The notes under the pieces: generated by a model
Databases searched by the model: none
What the model was told of the DNA's origin: nothing
What the model saw: only the letters and a program-made list of their open reading frames with translations
Made by a program: the position numbers and the translations under genes
Assembly (NCBI GenBank): GCA_002320285.1
Contig: DCKE01000011.1
Location: 1-64,000, forward strand
Direction: 5' to 3'
Length of the DNA stretch: 64,000 bases
Source of the DNA: Flavobacteriaceae bacterium UBA1682
GTDB lineage: Bacteria; Bacteroidota; Bacteroidia; Flavobacteriales; Flavobacteriaceae
Shown: in pieces, positions 41,789-51,024 of the stretch
Position numbering within the stretch: the stretch's first letter is position 1
How the letters are laid out: every line of letters begins with the position of its first letter

Positions 41789-44422
41789 TTATTTCAAACC
41801 CTGTAAACTTTGTTCAATCGCGGCAATTTTCGAAAGCGCATCCGCCTCTTTTTTACGTTCGATATCTATCACCTTTTCAGGTGCACCGCTTACAAATTTC
41901 TCATTGGTCAATTTACCTTGTACAGATCTTAAAAATCCTTTTAGATATTTTAACTCCTCTTGTAATTTTTCTATTTCCTCTTCAACATTTACCGCTCCAG
42001 AAATTGGAATAAAATACTCGTTAGATTGTACACGATAAGACAATGCTCCTGCCACTTGCTCCAGGACGTAAGTCAGGTTTTCAATATTTCCTAACTTCTT
42101 GATAACGACATCAAAAGCAGTAGAAGCCTGTTCGTTATTAATAATTTTTAAATCTATCGTTTCTTTAAAAGAAATATTTTTATCTTTTCGAATTGTTCGT
42201 ATCCCAGCTATAACTCCCTGAGCAAAATCAAAATCCTTAATAATTTCGGTATTTGTAGATTTTAATTCGGGCCATGTCGCCACAATTAAGGCCTCATCTG
42301 GAGTACGCGCTGTGATGTGTTGCCAAATCTCTTCAGTCATAAATGGCATAAACGGATGTAACAACTTTAAGTTACTTTCCAAAAATTCTATTGTTTTTTT
42401 GTAAGTAACCGCATCTATAGGTTGTTGATAAGCTGGTTTTATCATTTCCAAGAACCAAGAACAGAAATCATCCCATACCAATTTATAGATAGCCATTAAT
42501 GCATCTGAAATTCGATATTTTTCAAAATGATCTTCAATTTCCACCAAAGTTGCCTGCAACTTAGCTTCATACCATGATATAGCTACTTTAGAAGCCTCTG
42601 GTTGAACAATTGCATCAGAAACCTCCCATCCTTGAATCAATCGGAATGCGTTCCATACTTTGTTTGTAAATCCTTTACCTTGGTTACACAATTCTTCATC
42701 AAAAAGAATATCATTACCAGCAGAAGCGCTTAACAGCAAACCTACGCGAACACCGTCGGCACTAAACTTCTCTATTAAACCAAGTGGATCCGGCGAATTA
42801 CCAAGGGATTTTGACATTTTACGACGTTGTGCATCTCGAACGATACCGGTGAAATAAACATTTGAAAAAGGTTTTTCTCCTGTGTATTCATACCCTGCCA
42901 TAATCATACGGGCAACCCAGAAAAATATAATATCTGGCCCCGTAACCAAGTCATTAGTTGGGTAATAGTATTTGAATTCCTCGTTATCCGGCTCCGTAAG
43001 TCCATTAAAAACAGATATTGGCCATAACCAAGAAGAGAACCAAGTGTCTAATGCATCAGCATCTTGGCGCAAATCAGCACTGGTTAAACGCTCATTACCG
43101 GATTGTTTTTGTGCCAGAACAACAGCTTCTTCTATCGTTTCTGCAACTACAAAATCCTCCTTTGCATCACCGTAATAATACGCAGGAATTTGATGACCCC
43201 ACCACAATTGACGTGAGATATTCCAATCACGAATATTTTCCAACCAGTTTTTGTAGGTAGTATTGTAACGACTTGGATACAATTTAATTTCTTCCGTCTC
43301 CAAAACTGCTTTAAGAGCCGGTTTCACCAATTCATCCATTTTTAAAAACCACTGATCCGATAATCTAGGCTCTATTACGGCTTTTGTTCTTTCAGAAGTT
43401 CCAACGTTATTCATGTGGATTTCTACTTTTTCTAAAGCGTCGATCCCCTTTAATTCCATTTCAATCTCCTCTCTCACAACAAAGCGGTCTTTACCCGCAT
43501 AATGTAAAGCTTGTTGATTTAAAGTGGCATCAGCATTTAGAATATCAATAATTTCTAAATTATGACGTTCTCCAAGTGCTTTATCGTTAATATCGTGTGC
43601 AGGTGTCACCTTTAGACAGCCTGTTCCAAATTCCATATCTACATAATCATCAAAAATGATCGGAATCACTCTGTTACAAATCGGAACTATTGCACTCTTT
43701 CCCTTTAGGTGCGCGTAGCGCTCATCATCGGGGTGTACACAAATAGCAGTATCTCCCAAAATGGTTTCGGGACGTGTAGTCGCAACGATTAAAAATTCCG
43801 AGGTTCCCTCTATTTGATACTTGATATGATATAACTTACCTTGTCTCTCCTCATAAATTACTTCCTCATCAGATAAAGTTGTTTGCGCTTCTGGATCCCA
43901 GTTGACCATACGGTAACCTCTATAGATCATACCTTTTTGATAGAGATCAACGAATGATTTAGTAACTGCTGCAGATAATTCTGCATCCATTGTAAATTTA
44001 GTTCGATCCCAATCGCATGAAGCACCTAATGTTTTCAATTGACCTAAAATCGTACCTCCGTATTTTTCTGTCCAATCCCACGCATGTTTTAAAAATTCCT
44101 CTCGCGAAAGATCATTCTTGTCAATACCTTCAGCTTTTAATTTTGCCACAACCTTGGCTTCTGTAGCAATGGAAGCGTGATCCGTACCCGGAACCCAACA
44201 AGCATTAAATCCTTTCAATCGCGCACGACGAATCAGTACATCTTGAATCGTGACGTTTAACATATGCCCCATGTGCAACACACCGGTGACGTTTGGTGGA
44301 GGAATCACAATGGTATAAGGAGTTCTGTGATCTGGTTTAGAATGGAAATACTTGTTTTCCATCCAATAGGAGTACCACTTTTCTTCTACTTGCTTAGCGT
44401 CAAATTGCGTAGGGATTGTCAT
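41789..44422 (-). CDS. valS: Valyl-tRNA synthetase
   Basis: Charges tRNA-Val. The 877 residues are standard for the class I enzyme: the HIGH motif as HMGH in PNVTGVLHMGHMLN near residue 50, the editing domain insert (about 190-340), KMSKS in RRKMSKSLGNSPDP near 530, the anticodon-binding domain and the C-terminal coiled coil (EEEIEKLQEELKYLKGF). It heads an operon with the tatD-like gene and tcdA. The 245-base upstream gap shows no T-box or other obvious leader structure. Confidence 0.97.
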   Translation of the reverse strand: MTIPTQFDAKQVEEKWYSYWMENKYFHSKPDHRTPYTIVIPPPNVTGVLHMGHMLNVTIQDVLIRRARLKGFNACWVPGTDHASIATEAKVVAKLKAEGIDKNDLSREEFLKHAWDWTEKYGGTILGQLKTLGASCDWDRTKFTMDAELSAAVTKSFVDLYQKGMIYRGYRMVNWDPEAQTTLSDEEVIYEERQGKLYHIKYQIEGTSEFLIVATTRPETILGDTAICVHPDDERYAHLKGKSAIVPICNRVIPIIFDDYVDMEFGTGCLKVTPAHDINDKALGERHNLEIIDILNADATLNQQALHYAGKDRFVVREEIEMELKGIDALEKVEIHMNNVGTSERTKAVIEPRLSDQWFLKMDELVKPALKAVLETEEIKLYPSRYNTTYKNWLENIRDWNISRQLWWGHQIPAYYYGDAKEDFVVAETIEEAVVLAQKQSGNERLTSADLRQDADALDTWFSSWLWPISVFNGLTEPDNEEFKYYYPTNDLVTGPDIIFFWVARMIMAGYEYTGEKPFSNVYFTGIVRDAQRRKMSKSLGNSPDPLGLIEKFSADGVRVGLLLSASAGNDILFDEELCNQGKGFTNKVWNAFRLIQGWEVSDAIVQPEASKVAISWYEAKLQATLVEIEDHFEKYRISDALMAIYKLVWDDFCSWFLEMIKPAYQQPIDAVTYKKTIEFLESNLKLLHPFMPFMTEEIWQHITARTPDEALIVATWPELKSTNTEIIKDFDFAQGVIAGIRTIRKDKNISFKETIDLKIINNEQASTAFDVVIKKLGNIENLTYVLEQVAGALSYRVQSNEYFIPISGAVNVEEEIEKLQEELKYLKGFLRSVQGKLTNEKFVSGAPEKVIDIERKKEADALSKIAAIEQSLQGLK

Positions 44423-44611
44423 CTATATATACGTGTTATTTAGTGAATTCTGTATCTAAATATATTATTATTCTCTCAAAAAACGCTATCCCAATCCTTG
44501 AAAAATATATTTTCTTTGATTTTGGTATGTTTTTTGTAATTTAGTCTACAAAATTACTGATAAGTCTCCAAATATAAAAACAAAGTTTATAAGGTACTTT
44601 ATGAAATAAAA

Positions 44612-44642
44612 TTTGTGAGTTTGTCAAAAGTTTTTAATTTTA
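44612..44642 (+). promoter_or_regulatory. Promoter of the DUF1573 gene
   Basis: TTTG at 44612-44615, 19 bases, then TAATTTTA at 44635-44642, one base off the -7 consensus. The ATG at 44668 follows with a leader of about 22 bases. Confidence 0.6.
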
Positions 44643-44667
44643 CGAATCAATAACAAAAACAATAACA

Positions 44668-45057
44668 ATGAAAAAATTTCTAGGATTGATCGCCTTATTT
44701 TTAGTAAGCGCTATCTCATTCGCTCAATCAGGACCGAAAATTGAATTTACGGCAGAAAACAACACTATCGATTATGGAACAGTGGTTCGCGGTCAAGATA
44801 GTGGGATTAGGACTTTCGAATTCAAGAATACGGGTGATGCACCTTTAATTGTTACTAATGTTCAATCTACTTGTGGATGTACAGTACCTTCAAAACCAGA
44901 AGCTCCTATCATGCCGGGGAAAACTGGTAAAATCGAAGTAAAGTACAACATGTCTGTCGGAAGAATTAGTAGAACACTTACAGTGGAAACTAATGCTACT
45001 AACTTTACAGATGGTAAGGTTGCTATCCGTATCAAAGGAGAGGTTGTAGAAAAATAA
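44668..45057 (+). CDS. DUF1573 domain protein
   Basis: A 129-residue exported protein. The signal peptide spans residues 1-19 (LVSAISFAQ). The rest is one DUF1573 immunoglobulin-like domain with the hallmark STCGCTVPSKPEAPIMPGK-type patch, including the Cys-Gly-Cys pair near residue 70, and the preceding FEFKNTGDAPL. Function is unknown; such proteins are abundant in Bacteroidota envelopes. It is monocistronic with a good promoter and terminator. Confidence 0.85.
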   Translation: MKKFLGLIALFLVSAISFAQSGPKIEFTAENNTIDYGTVVRGQDSGIRTFEFKNTGDAPLIVTNVQSTCGCTVPSKPEAPIMPGKTGKIEVKYNMSVGRISRTLTVETNATNFTDGKVAIRIKGEVVEK

Positions 45058-45080
45058 ATAATTAAACTTATATAAAGTTC

Positions 45081-45113
45081 AAGCTGCCTTAATCGTAAGG
45101 CAGCTTTTTTTTT
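45081..45113 (+). terminator. Terminator of the DUF1573 gene
   Basis: An 11-bp perfect stem (AAGCTGCCTTA with TAAGGCAGCTT), a 4-base loop and a nine-T run. Confidence 0.92.
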
Positions 45114-45173
45114 GCTTGAGAGTTACAGGCCCTCAGTTAAACAACTAAGACAAAAAGATCAATGGTAACTCGT

Positions 45174-45911
45174 TTAAATATCAAAGACTTTATTAGCAGC
45201 AAAAGCTTCTACCAAAGGCAACTTATCCTTAATCTTCAATTTGGATTCAAAACCTTTAATGTGGTTACTATGATGAATGTCCGAACCCACAAAATCAATC
45301 ATAGCTGATTTCAATAAATACTCGGCTGTTTCAGCCACTTTGGCCCCATAATAACCCGTCACAGACAACAGGTTCAACTGAAACAAACAACCGACTTTTT
45401 TTAGTTTTTTATAGATTTCTAAATTATTATGGTAAAAGTTGTAACGTTCTGGATGAGCTAGCACAATCTGATAACCCGCAGATTTTAATTCAAAGAGGAT
45501 ATCAAACAATTGAATAGGCGGATTGATATAAGACATTTCTACCAACACATAATCTCCTTGTAAAGTCAATAAACGTTCCGATTGAAGGCGTTTTAAAAAG
45601 CTGTCGTCCATTAAATATTCAGAGGCTACACGAAGACTAACAGACTTACTAAGCTCTGGCAATACCCGCTTTACTTCCTCGTATTTATCAACAATCATGT
45701 CCTTAGTATTATCCCAAATATACGGAGTAGTATGAGGAGTAGTAATGATTTTACCAAACCCCAAATCCAACATAGACTGTAATAAAAACTTTGTATCATC
45801 ACTGGTCTTAGCACCATCATCAATTCCAAAAAGCAAATGGGAATGTATATCCACAAAACCAGTTGGAATCAGATCTTTTAAAAAAGCTTTTGACTTAAAA
45901 AATGAAATCAT
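45174..45911 (-). CDS. CpsB/CapC-type tyrosine phosphatase
   Basis: A 245-residue PHP-fold metal-dependent phosphatase. Ligand motifs are DIHSHLLFGIDDGAK near residue 22, TPHTTPYIWDN near 60, LAHPERYNF near 135 and VGSDIHHSNH near 205. The family (CpsB, YwqE) dephosphorylates tyrosine kinases that control capsule or exopolysaccharide export. No capsule cluster is adjacent, although a sugar transferase lies 5 kb away. It is downstream of the DUF4105 gene and probably in the same transcript. Confidence 0.85.
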   Translation of the reverse strand: MISFFKSKAFLKDLIPTGFVDIHSHLLFGIDDGAKTSDDTKFLLQSMLDLGFGKIITTPHTTPYIWDNTKDMIVDKYEEVKRVLPELSKSVSLRVASEYLMDDSFLKRLQSERLLTLQGDYVLVEMSYINPPIQLFDILFELKSAGYQIVLAHPERYNFYHNNLEIYKKLKKVGCLFQLNLLSVTGYYGAKVAETAEYLLKSAMIDFVGSDIHHSNHIKGFESKLKIKDKLPLVEAFAANKVFDI

Positions 45912-45957
45912 ATCGAAAATGAAGTGTTTAATATTTCATCAACCCTGATAGCAAATA

Positions 45958-47103
45958 TCAATCCATATTTGAATTTAAACTTATTTTTTGTGTTTTCAAT
46001 TCCAAATACAATGCCCATAAGTTGATCAAAAAGACCGGAAGTGTAATAAACAACTTTTGTGATGTAAGATTTAAAATAGCAAAAATCAGTATACCTAGAC
46101 CTATTAGTAAACACAAAACCAGAACTGCTTTTTTAAACTTTATACGTTTGCCTATCCAAGGCAACAGCAACATAAAAGGGCTACATAGTAAGGCAGTATC
46201 ATTCCCAGACAACTCAATATGAGAGGAGTAGATACTTATAAAAACCAACAAACAACCTAATAAACCAACGCATATAAAGTACACATATCTAGCCGTAGTA
46301 TTTCGAATCAGCAGAGCTAATCCAGCCATGATCACGGCGAAAAATGCAAACGTATTCCACCAGTCACCCTTCGAGATTTGCTGTTTCTCGTATAATACTG
46401 TAGTTTTATCAACCAATGCCAATCCGTCATTAGAACTAACTGCCAATCCCCGCATAAACGTATCCGGTAGAAAGAGTAGAGTGGGTTTTTGATCTAGTTT
46501 TGAGCTAAATAGTAAGTTGATTCCCAGTTTTTCAAAAAAATGTCCATCCAACGATTTATTCAAAATACTACGGTAGGTTACTTCTTCTTGAAAAGGATCT
46601 ACTTGCACGGGTTGCTTTAATACCTCATTGAGTAAGTCAACGATTTTTGTAGTGCAATTTTGACGACTAAACTTATAATTATAAAATTTCCTATCTTCTT
46701 CCAAAGAACGATTGGCCAATTCCCAAATTTGTTGCTTCTGTTCCTGACTCAACACCAAATGTTGTTCATAGACCGGCCGATCTTCATAGGCATATCCCAT
46801 TACAAAATCACGATAATCCTCGTAACCGGCAAAATACATCAAATCTCCTTTAATAAACTTACTGTAGAAGTTTGGAGTTCTAAAATCAAACAAACCATAG
46901 TTATAAATGCGATCAATACGCATCAATGGATCGTAAATACGCAGCGCAGTATGCCCGAAAAGCGTGTATAATTCAGAACCGGTACCAACAGTCAAAACAC
47001 TTACCTCTGCCTTGTCCGTTAGTTGTGGATAGGTAAATTCACTGTCATTAGCCCAAAGTGTCGCAGAGAAAAAAAGAAAGAATATGGAAAATATAGTTTT
47101 CAT
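45958..47103 (-). CDS. DUF4105 (Lnb-type) membrane protein
   Basis: A 381-residue protein with a signal peptide (residues 1-18), a periplasmic DUF4105 domain to about residue 235 and then five membrane spans. Conserved patches are LYTLFGHTALRIYDP near residue 46 and YKFSRQNCTTKIVDLL near 145, giving a possible Cys-His active site of a papain-like or acyl-transfer enzyme. DUF4105 proteins in Bacteroides have been reported as lipoprotein N-acyltransferases (Lnb), which would fit an organism rich in lipoproteins; I transfer this with caution. It is two bases from the PorV/PorQ-like gene. Confidence 0.7.
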   Translation of the reverse strand: MKTIFSIFFLFFSATLWANDSEFTYPQLTDKAEVSVLTVGTGSELYTLFGHTALRIYDPLMRIDRIYNYGLFDFRTPNFYSKFIKGDLMYFAGYEDYRDFVMGYAYEDRPVYEQHLVLSQEQKQQIWELANRSLEEDRKFYNYKFSRQNCTTKIVDLLNEVLKQPVQVDPFQEEVTYRSILNKSLDGHFFEKLGINLLFSSKLDQKPTLLFLPDTFMRGLAVSSNDGLALVDKTTVLYEKQQISKGDWWNTFAFFAVIMAGLALLIRNTTARYVYFICVGLLGCLLVFISIYSSHIELSGNDTALLCSPFMLLLPWIGKRIKFKKAVLVLCLLIGLGILIFAILNLTSQKLFITLPVFLINLWALYLELKTQKISLNSNMD

Positions 47104-47104
47104 G

Positions 47105-48178
47105 TTAACGACTAAAAATATCTAAGTTTAACTTTAAGGAAAAAATATTTGAATACAAAGCAACACTCTGGTCTCCGATATCAGTCAAGGCATAATCTAT
47201 CTGCACCCCTCTATATTGAAAACCAATACCGATGTTCGGCTGAAATCCTATTTTTTCTGTACCATCTAATTGTGTGGTATTTTGAAAATTCCCAACACCT
47301 CCCCGAACAAAAACCATATCGGTGTAGGCAAATTCCAGCCCCAAAGTAGGATTAACACTAAATCCCTTAGTAGAAATGATCGCTTGAGTTTCTGCAAACT
47401 CCAAATTAATGCCCATTGCTGTTAGCACAGAAAAATCCTCATTAAAATTAAATTTTCTCGCTGCTCCTAATTGCAATTTAGGCATAGTAATTTCCGTGGT
47501 TTCAGGCAATTCTGAATTTTGTCCCGGTATGGCATTACTGATCTTTTCAAATTCTTTTTTATTAATCGTCCACATATTATAAGTCGTGGTAATATCTCTT
47601 GCCATAGCACCTAATTTCCAGCCAGAAGCCGTTTGATATTGCACGCCAAGGTCAAAACCAAATCCCCATGAATTAGCAAACTTCCCAATCACACGACGAA
47701 TCACTTTAGCATTTACTCCTAGTGAAAGCCCTTCAATCGGTAAGGCACGACTATATGACGCTGTGAAAGCATAATCTGCTGTTGAAAAAAGACTGATTTT
47801 ATCGTAATCAATATTGCCGTTTTGATCGATTAATTCTGTCGTATTCATGATATCATCAACACCAAAACGTATTAAGGATAAACCTACGGCACTTTTTTCA
47901 TCGATCGGCATCGCAAAAGCCACATAATCATACTGTGCTATATTTGCAAAATAGCTCGCGTGCATCAAACTCAATTGTTTCGTATCTAAATGAATCAATC
48001 CAGCGGGATTCCAATAGGCTGCATTGACATTATCAGTGCTTGCAACCACACTGTTTGCCATCCCCATTGCCGCGGCATCAACTCCAATATTCAGGAATTC
48101 GTTAGAATACTTCCTAACCTTTTGAGCATGAATTATTCCTGAACAGATCAAGAAAACAAAAAGAAGTAAGTTTTTCAC
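47105..48178 (-). CDS. PorV/PorQ family outer membrane protein
   Basis: A 357-residue predicted beta barrel. After a signal peptide (residues 1-18) it has the family signature DAAAMGMANSVVASTDNVNA then AYWNPAGL near residues 34-60, alternating beta strands, and a C-terminal aromatic-rich end (LKLNLDIFSR). The FadL-like fold is shared with PorV and PorQ of the T9SS, but the sequence does not tell which. It heads a group with the DUF4105 and CpsB-like genes on the minus strand. Confidence 0.75.
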   Translation of the reverse strand: MKNLLLFVFLICSGIIHAQKVRKYSNEFLNIGVDAAAMGMANSVVASTDNVNAAYWNPAGLIHLDTKQLSLMHASYFANIAQYDYVAFAMPIDEKSAVGLSLIRFGVDDIMNTTELIDQNGNIDYDKISLFSTADYAFTASYSRALPIEGLSLGVNAKVIRRVIGKFANSWGFGFDLGVQYQTASGWKLGAMARDITTTYNMWTINKKEFEKISNAIPGQNSELPETTEITMPKLQLGAARKFNFNEDFSVLTAMGINLEFAETQAIISTKGFSVNPTLGLEFAYTDMVFVRGGVGNFQNTTQLDGTEKIGFQPNIGIGFQYRGVQIDYALTDIGDQSVALYSNIFSLKLNLDIFSR

Positions 48179-48262
48179 AAAATTATCATTTTATACAAAG
48201 ATGTAATAAAAATCTCAAATACTAAACTCCATTTTAAGTTTACTTATTCACAAGTTTTATAA

Positions 48263-48270
48263 TACATTTG
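48263..48270 (+). promoter_or_regulatory. Minus 7 element of pssA
   Basis: TACATTTG, an exact TAnnTTTG match, 50 bases upstream of the pssA ATG. Confidence 0.45.
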
Positions 48271-48320
48271 CATGAAACAGTTATCATCGTTGTCAAACCC
48301 ATTTTTGAAAACAAAAAGCT

Positions 48321-49067
48321 ATGAGTATAAAAAAACACATTCCCAATGCAATCACCTTATTAAATCTAACTTCTGGATTAATCGCAGCAATTTATGCTTT
48401 TGATGACAATCTACACATGGCCTTCTTTTGGGTTTGTTTAGGGATTTTCTTTGATTTCTGGGATGGATTTACCGCAAGACTTCTACATGTGAAAAGTGAA
48501 CTTGGGGTGCAACTGGATTCTTTAGCAGACATGGTAACCAGTGGTGTAGTTCCCGGTATCATCATGTATCGCCTTTTAGCCAGTATACAAGAGAATCAAG
48601 AGATTTACAATTTATCTCCCGAAACCTATTATATGGGTGTAATACCTTATCTTGGGTTTATCATTACCTTGGGATCTTGTTATCGCTTGGCTAAGTTCAA
48701 TATTGACACCAGACAAACCGATTCATTTATAGGACTTCCAACTCCGGCTAATGCCTTGTTTATTCTAAGTTTGCCGATGATTACTTCGACCACAAATTCC
48801 GAATGGATTATTACGCTTCTAAGCAATCCTTACGTTTTGGTGGTAATCAGCTTATTCAGTGCTTTTATTATGAACGCCGAAATCCCTTTATTTTCACTAA
48901 AAGTAAAATACGGAAATTGGGCTACCAATAAAATTCAATATTTGTTCTTAATCACCTCAGCTGTGCTCCTATTATGGTTACAGTATTTAGCCATACCGAT
49001 TATCATTATGCTGTATATTTTATTGTCCGTAATTATGAACAAGATGCTCAGTACTAAAAAAGAATAA
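48321..49067 (+). CDS. pssA: CDP-diacylglycerol-serine O-phosphatidyltransferase
   Basis: Makes phosphatidylserine, precursor of phosphatidylethanolamine. The 248-residue membrane protein has about seven spans and the complete CDP-alcohol phosphotransferase motif: Asp48-Gly49, Ala52-Arg53, Gly62, Asp66 and Asp70, the exact D-G-x2-A-R-x8-G-x3-D-x3-D spacing. The N-terminal HIPNAITLLNLTSGL is typical of PssA. It is monocistronic; the decarboxylase gene psd is not in the window. Confidence 0.9.
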   Translation: MSIKKHIPNAITLLNLTSGLIAAIYAFDDNLHMAFFWVCLGIFFDFWDGFTARLLHVKSELGVQLDSLADMVTSGVVPGIIMYRLLASIQENQEIYNLSPETYYMGVIPYLGFIITLGSCYRLAKFNIDTRQTDSFIGLPTPANALFILSLPMITSTTNSEWIITLLSNPYVLVVISLFSAFIMNAEIPLFSLKVKYGNWATNKIQYLFLITSAVLLLWLQYLAIPIIIMLYILLSVIMNKMLSTKKE

Positions 49068-49100
49068 ACTTTATCGCAACATCTACCAATTTCAAAATAA

Positions 49101-49145
49101 AAAACGCTTATAACTGCTATTAAAAACAGTGTTATAAGCGTTTTT
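49101..49145. terminator. Bidirectional terminator downstream of pssA
   Basis: A 14-bp perfect stem (49101-49114 with 49131-49144) and a 16-base loop, with A and T runs at the base. It serves pssA and the convergent small membrane gene. Confidence 0.8.
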
Positions 49146-49176
49146 CGTTTGTAAAATCACGATCGAGTTCGAAAAC

Positions 49177-49389
49177 CTATTGATTATCTGATATGTTTTT
49201 CTTTTTAGCGTATACATAAAAAACAGTACAAAAAACACTGATCACCACAGTAACAATTAAATACTTTAGGTTTAACAAATTACCTAAGTGTCCTTCAAAA
49301 ATAAACTCAACCAGTATATTTGAAAAAAATAAAATAAAAACAAAACCTCCGAAGGTTTTAATTAACTTTATATCCATGATTTCTACCAT
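49177..49389 (-). CDS. Small two-span membrane protein, possible immunity partner
   Basis: A 70-residue protein with two hydrophobic spans (about residues 11-28 and 42-60) and a basic tail (AKKKNISDNQ). No family recognised. Its ATG at 49389 lies inside the end of the lipoprotein gene, overlapping its stop (ATGGTAG), so translation is coupled; a second in-frame ATG is four codons in. Small membrane proteins coupled to a gene for a protein with a glycine-rich membrane-active tail are often immunity proteins, but that is inference from layout only. Confidence 0.6.
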   Translation of the reverse strand: MVEIMDIKLIKTFGGFVFILFFSNILVEFIFEGHLGNLLNLKYLIVTVVISVFCTVFYVYAKKKNISDNQ

Positions 49390-50186
49390 TGCATAATAAT
49401 AGAAATCGATGACGCACCTAGGCTTGTTACTAAAGCGCCTTTTCCACCTCCTAAAATAGCACCTACAGCAGCGCCTACAGCATCACATGCGGCGACTTTC
49501 CACCAAACTATTCTATCATTTAACTCCTCCTGATCTCCTTCAAATTCATCATAATATCGTTGGACTCTTCCTTCTCCTCCTTCATTGATAGGAGCCCAAA
49601 ATTTTAGCGAAAATTTTAAAGTCGCAAAGAAACTATAAATAATTTCAGAGTTTTTCTCTCTAAATTCAAAATCAACTAAGCTTTCCCTATGATCTATTTC
49701 CTCTAGCATCTTAAAAAGATTTGCATCACAAGTCTCTAAAAAATGAATAACATCTAAAAGCTCGGAACTTACTAGTTTACTATCAAAATTGAGCATGACA
49801 TCCTCAATAGAACAAAATTCAAAAATCAGGGCTTTATATAGCTGCCTCGGATCTTTGTATAGATCTTGATTTTCGACCAAATTATTTAAATTAAAATCAC
49901 TAATATCTCCTTCAAAACCATACAAATTGAATTTTTCAGCAATATTTTTGTTAAATAATTTTAAATCAAAATAATCTTTTACTTTTTTGATTTTTTCATC
50001 CTTACTATCTTCCCTATTCCATTTTATCATGATATCATTTAAAATGAAATTATGATCTTCACCTACAAATTCCATTGGGTTGTATAAAGTCGCATTTGTT
50101 ATTAATCGCCCTTCTATTTGACTGTCTGAAGAAGCACACGATACAAACATAAACACACCAATGAATACATTAAAAAAAGTTTTCAT
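49383..50186 (-). CDS. Lipoprotein with a glycine-rich bacteriocin-like tail
   Basis: A 267-residue lipoprotein of no recognised family. The lipobox gives Cys17 (MFVSC). Residues about 20-225 are mostly helical and charged, with few glycines. The last 40 residues change character: WWKVAACDAVGAAVGAILGG then GKGALVTSLGASSISI, a hydrophobic glycine/alanine segment with GxxxG-like spacing resembling glycine zippers and class II bacteriocin cores. The gene is clearly more AT-rich than its neighbours, a sign of recent arrival. It overlaps the small membrane gene downstream. Upstream lie 216 bases without an obvious promoter. Confidence 0.65.
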   Translation of the reverse strand: MKTFFNVFIGVFMFVSCASSDSQIEGRLITNATLYNPMEFVGEDHNFILNDIMIKWNREDSKDEKIKKVKDYFDLKLFNKNIAEKFNLYGFEGDISDFNLNNLVENQDLYKDPRQLYKALIFEFCSIEDVMLNFDSKLVSSELLDVIHFLETCDANLFKMLEEIDHRESLVDFEFREKNSEIIYSFFATLKFSLKFWAPINEGGEGRVQRYYDEFEGDQEELNDRIVWWKVAACDAVGAAVGAILGGGKGALVTSLGASSISIIMQW

Positions 50187-50402
50187 ATTATATATATTTA
50201 AATTTTATAGCTGAAAAATAATAAAATATTATACAGTAATTCCAGTGAACTTATATTTTAACACGCTGATAATCAAAGAAAATAAGCGTTAATATTTTAA
50301 ATCCTTATTCAAAACGGGAATCTCCCGATATTTTCAATACAATACGTTATTACTAATAAAAACTCCTAATGCAATTGAGAGATCCCTTACTCTATTAGTC
50401 GT

Positions 50403-50960
50403 TTATCGAAACAGCGTTTTTACAATAATTTTAATATCACCTAAGAAGCTTTGCTTTTGAAGATATTCTAAGTTCATTCTTATTTTATCCGGAAAAATGA
50501 TTTCGTCATTATAACGCAGTGGATCTTCTTGTTGTTGTAGTATATCTGCTTCGTTACAATACTTTAGTGAGGCTTCGGAAGTTAAGCCGGGCTTTAAATT
50601 CAGCAGTTGCCTATTATCTCCCACTAACAAGTCGTAATATCCCGGTACATCTGGACGAGGCCCTACCACAGACATATCCCCTTTAATTACATTGATTAAT
50701 TGGGGAAGTTCATCTATTTTTGTTTTCCTAAAAAAACTACCAAGAGCGGTAATGATTTGAGTATTACCCACTGAATCTGCATGCATGGTTTTCAACTTAT
50801 ATATCGTAAATGGACGTCCATACTGTCCAATCCTGATCTGACGAAACAATCCGTTTGACCGCGTATCAAATGAAGCCAGCACCCAAGCAAATAACAGTGG
50901 AATCCCGACAAAAGCCAGTAGGCTTAAAGCAAAAAACAAATCAAAAAATCGCTTTATCAA
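50403..50960 (-). CDS. Sugar phosphate transferase (monotopic phosphoglycosyl transferase)
   Basis: Moves a phosphosugar from a nucleotide sugar to the polyprenyl carrier, the first step of a glycan. The 185-residue length is the small PglC-type core. One re-entrant N-terminal segment (MIKRFFDLFFALSLLAFVGI) is followed by IYKLKTM, the catalytic TKIDELPQLINVIKGDMS (Asp-Glu dyad), and VVGPRPDVPGY, all in order. No other glycosyltransferase genes are adjacent, so its glycan is unknown. It is 64 bases downstream of cdd on the same strand. Confidence 0.9.
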   Translation of the reverse strand: MIKRFFDLFFALSLLAFVGIPLLFAWVLASFDTRSNGLFRQIRIGQYGRPFTIYKLKTMHADSVGNTQIITALGSFFRKTKIDELPQLINVIKGDMSVVGPRPDVPGYYDLLVGDNRQLLNLKPGLTSEASLKYCNEADILQQQEDPLRYNDEIIFPDKIRMNLEYLQKQSFLGDIKIIVKTLFR

Positions 50961-51024
50961 AACTTATTATATAAAATTAAAAAACAAGACGATACCTTTC
51001 TAACGATTACAGCGTTGAAGGTAA

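Noticed and set aside
44423..44667. T-box or attenuator leader for valS
   Set aside because: No specifier loop or terminator/antiterminator pair is visible, and T-boxes are not expected in Bacteroidota.
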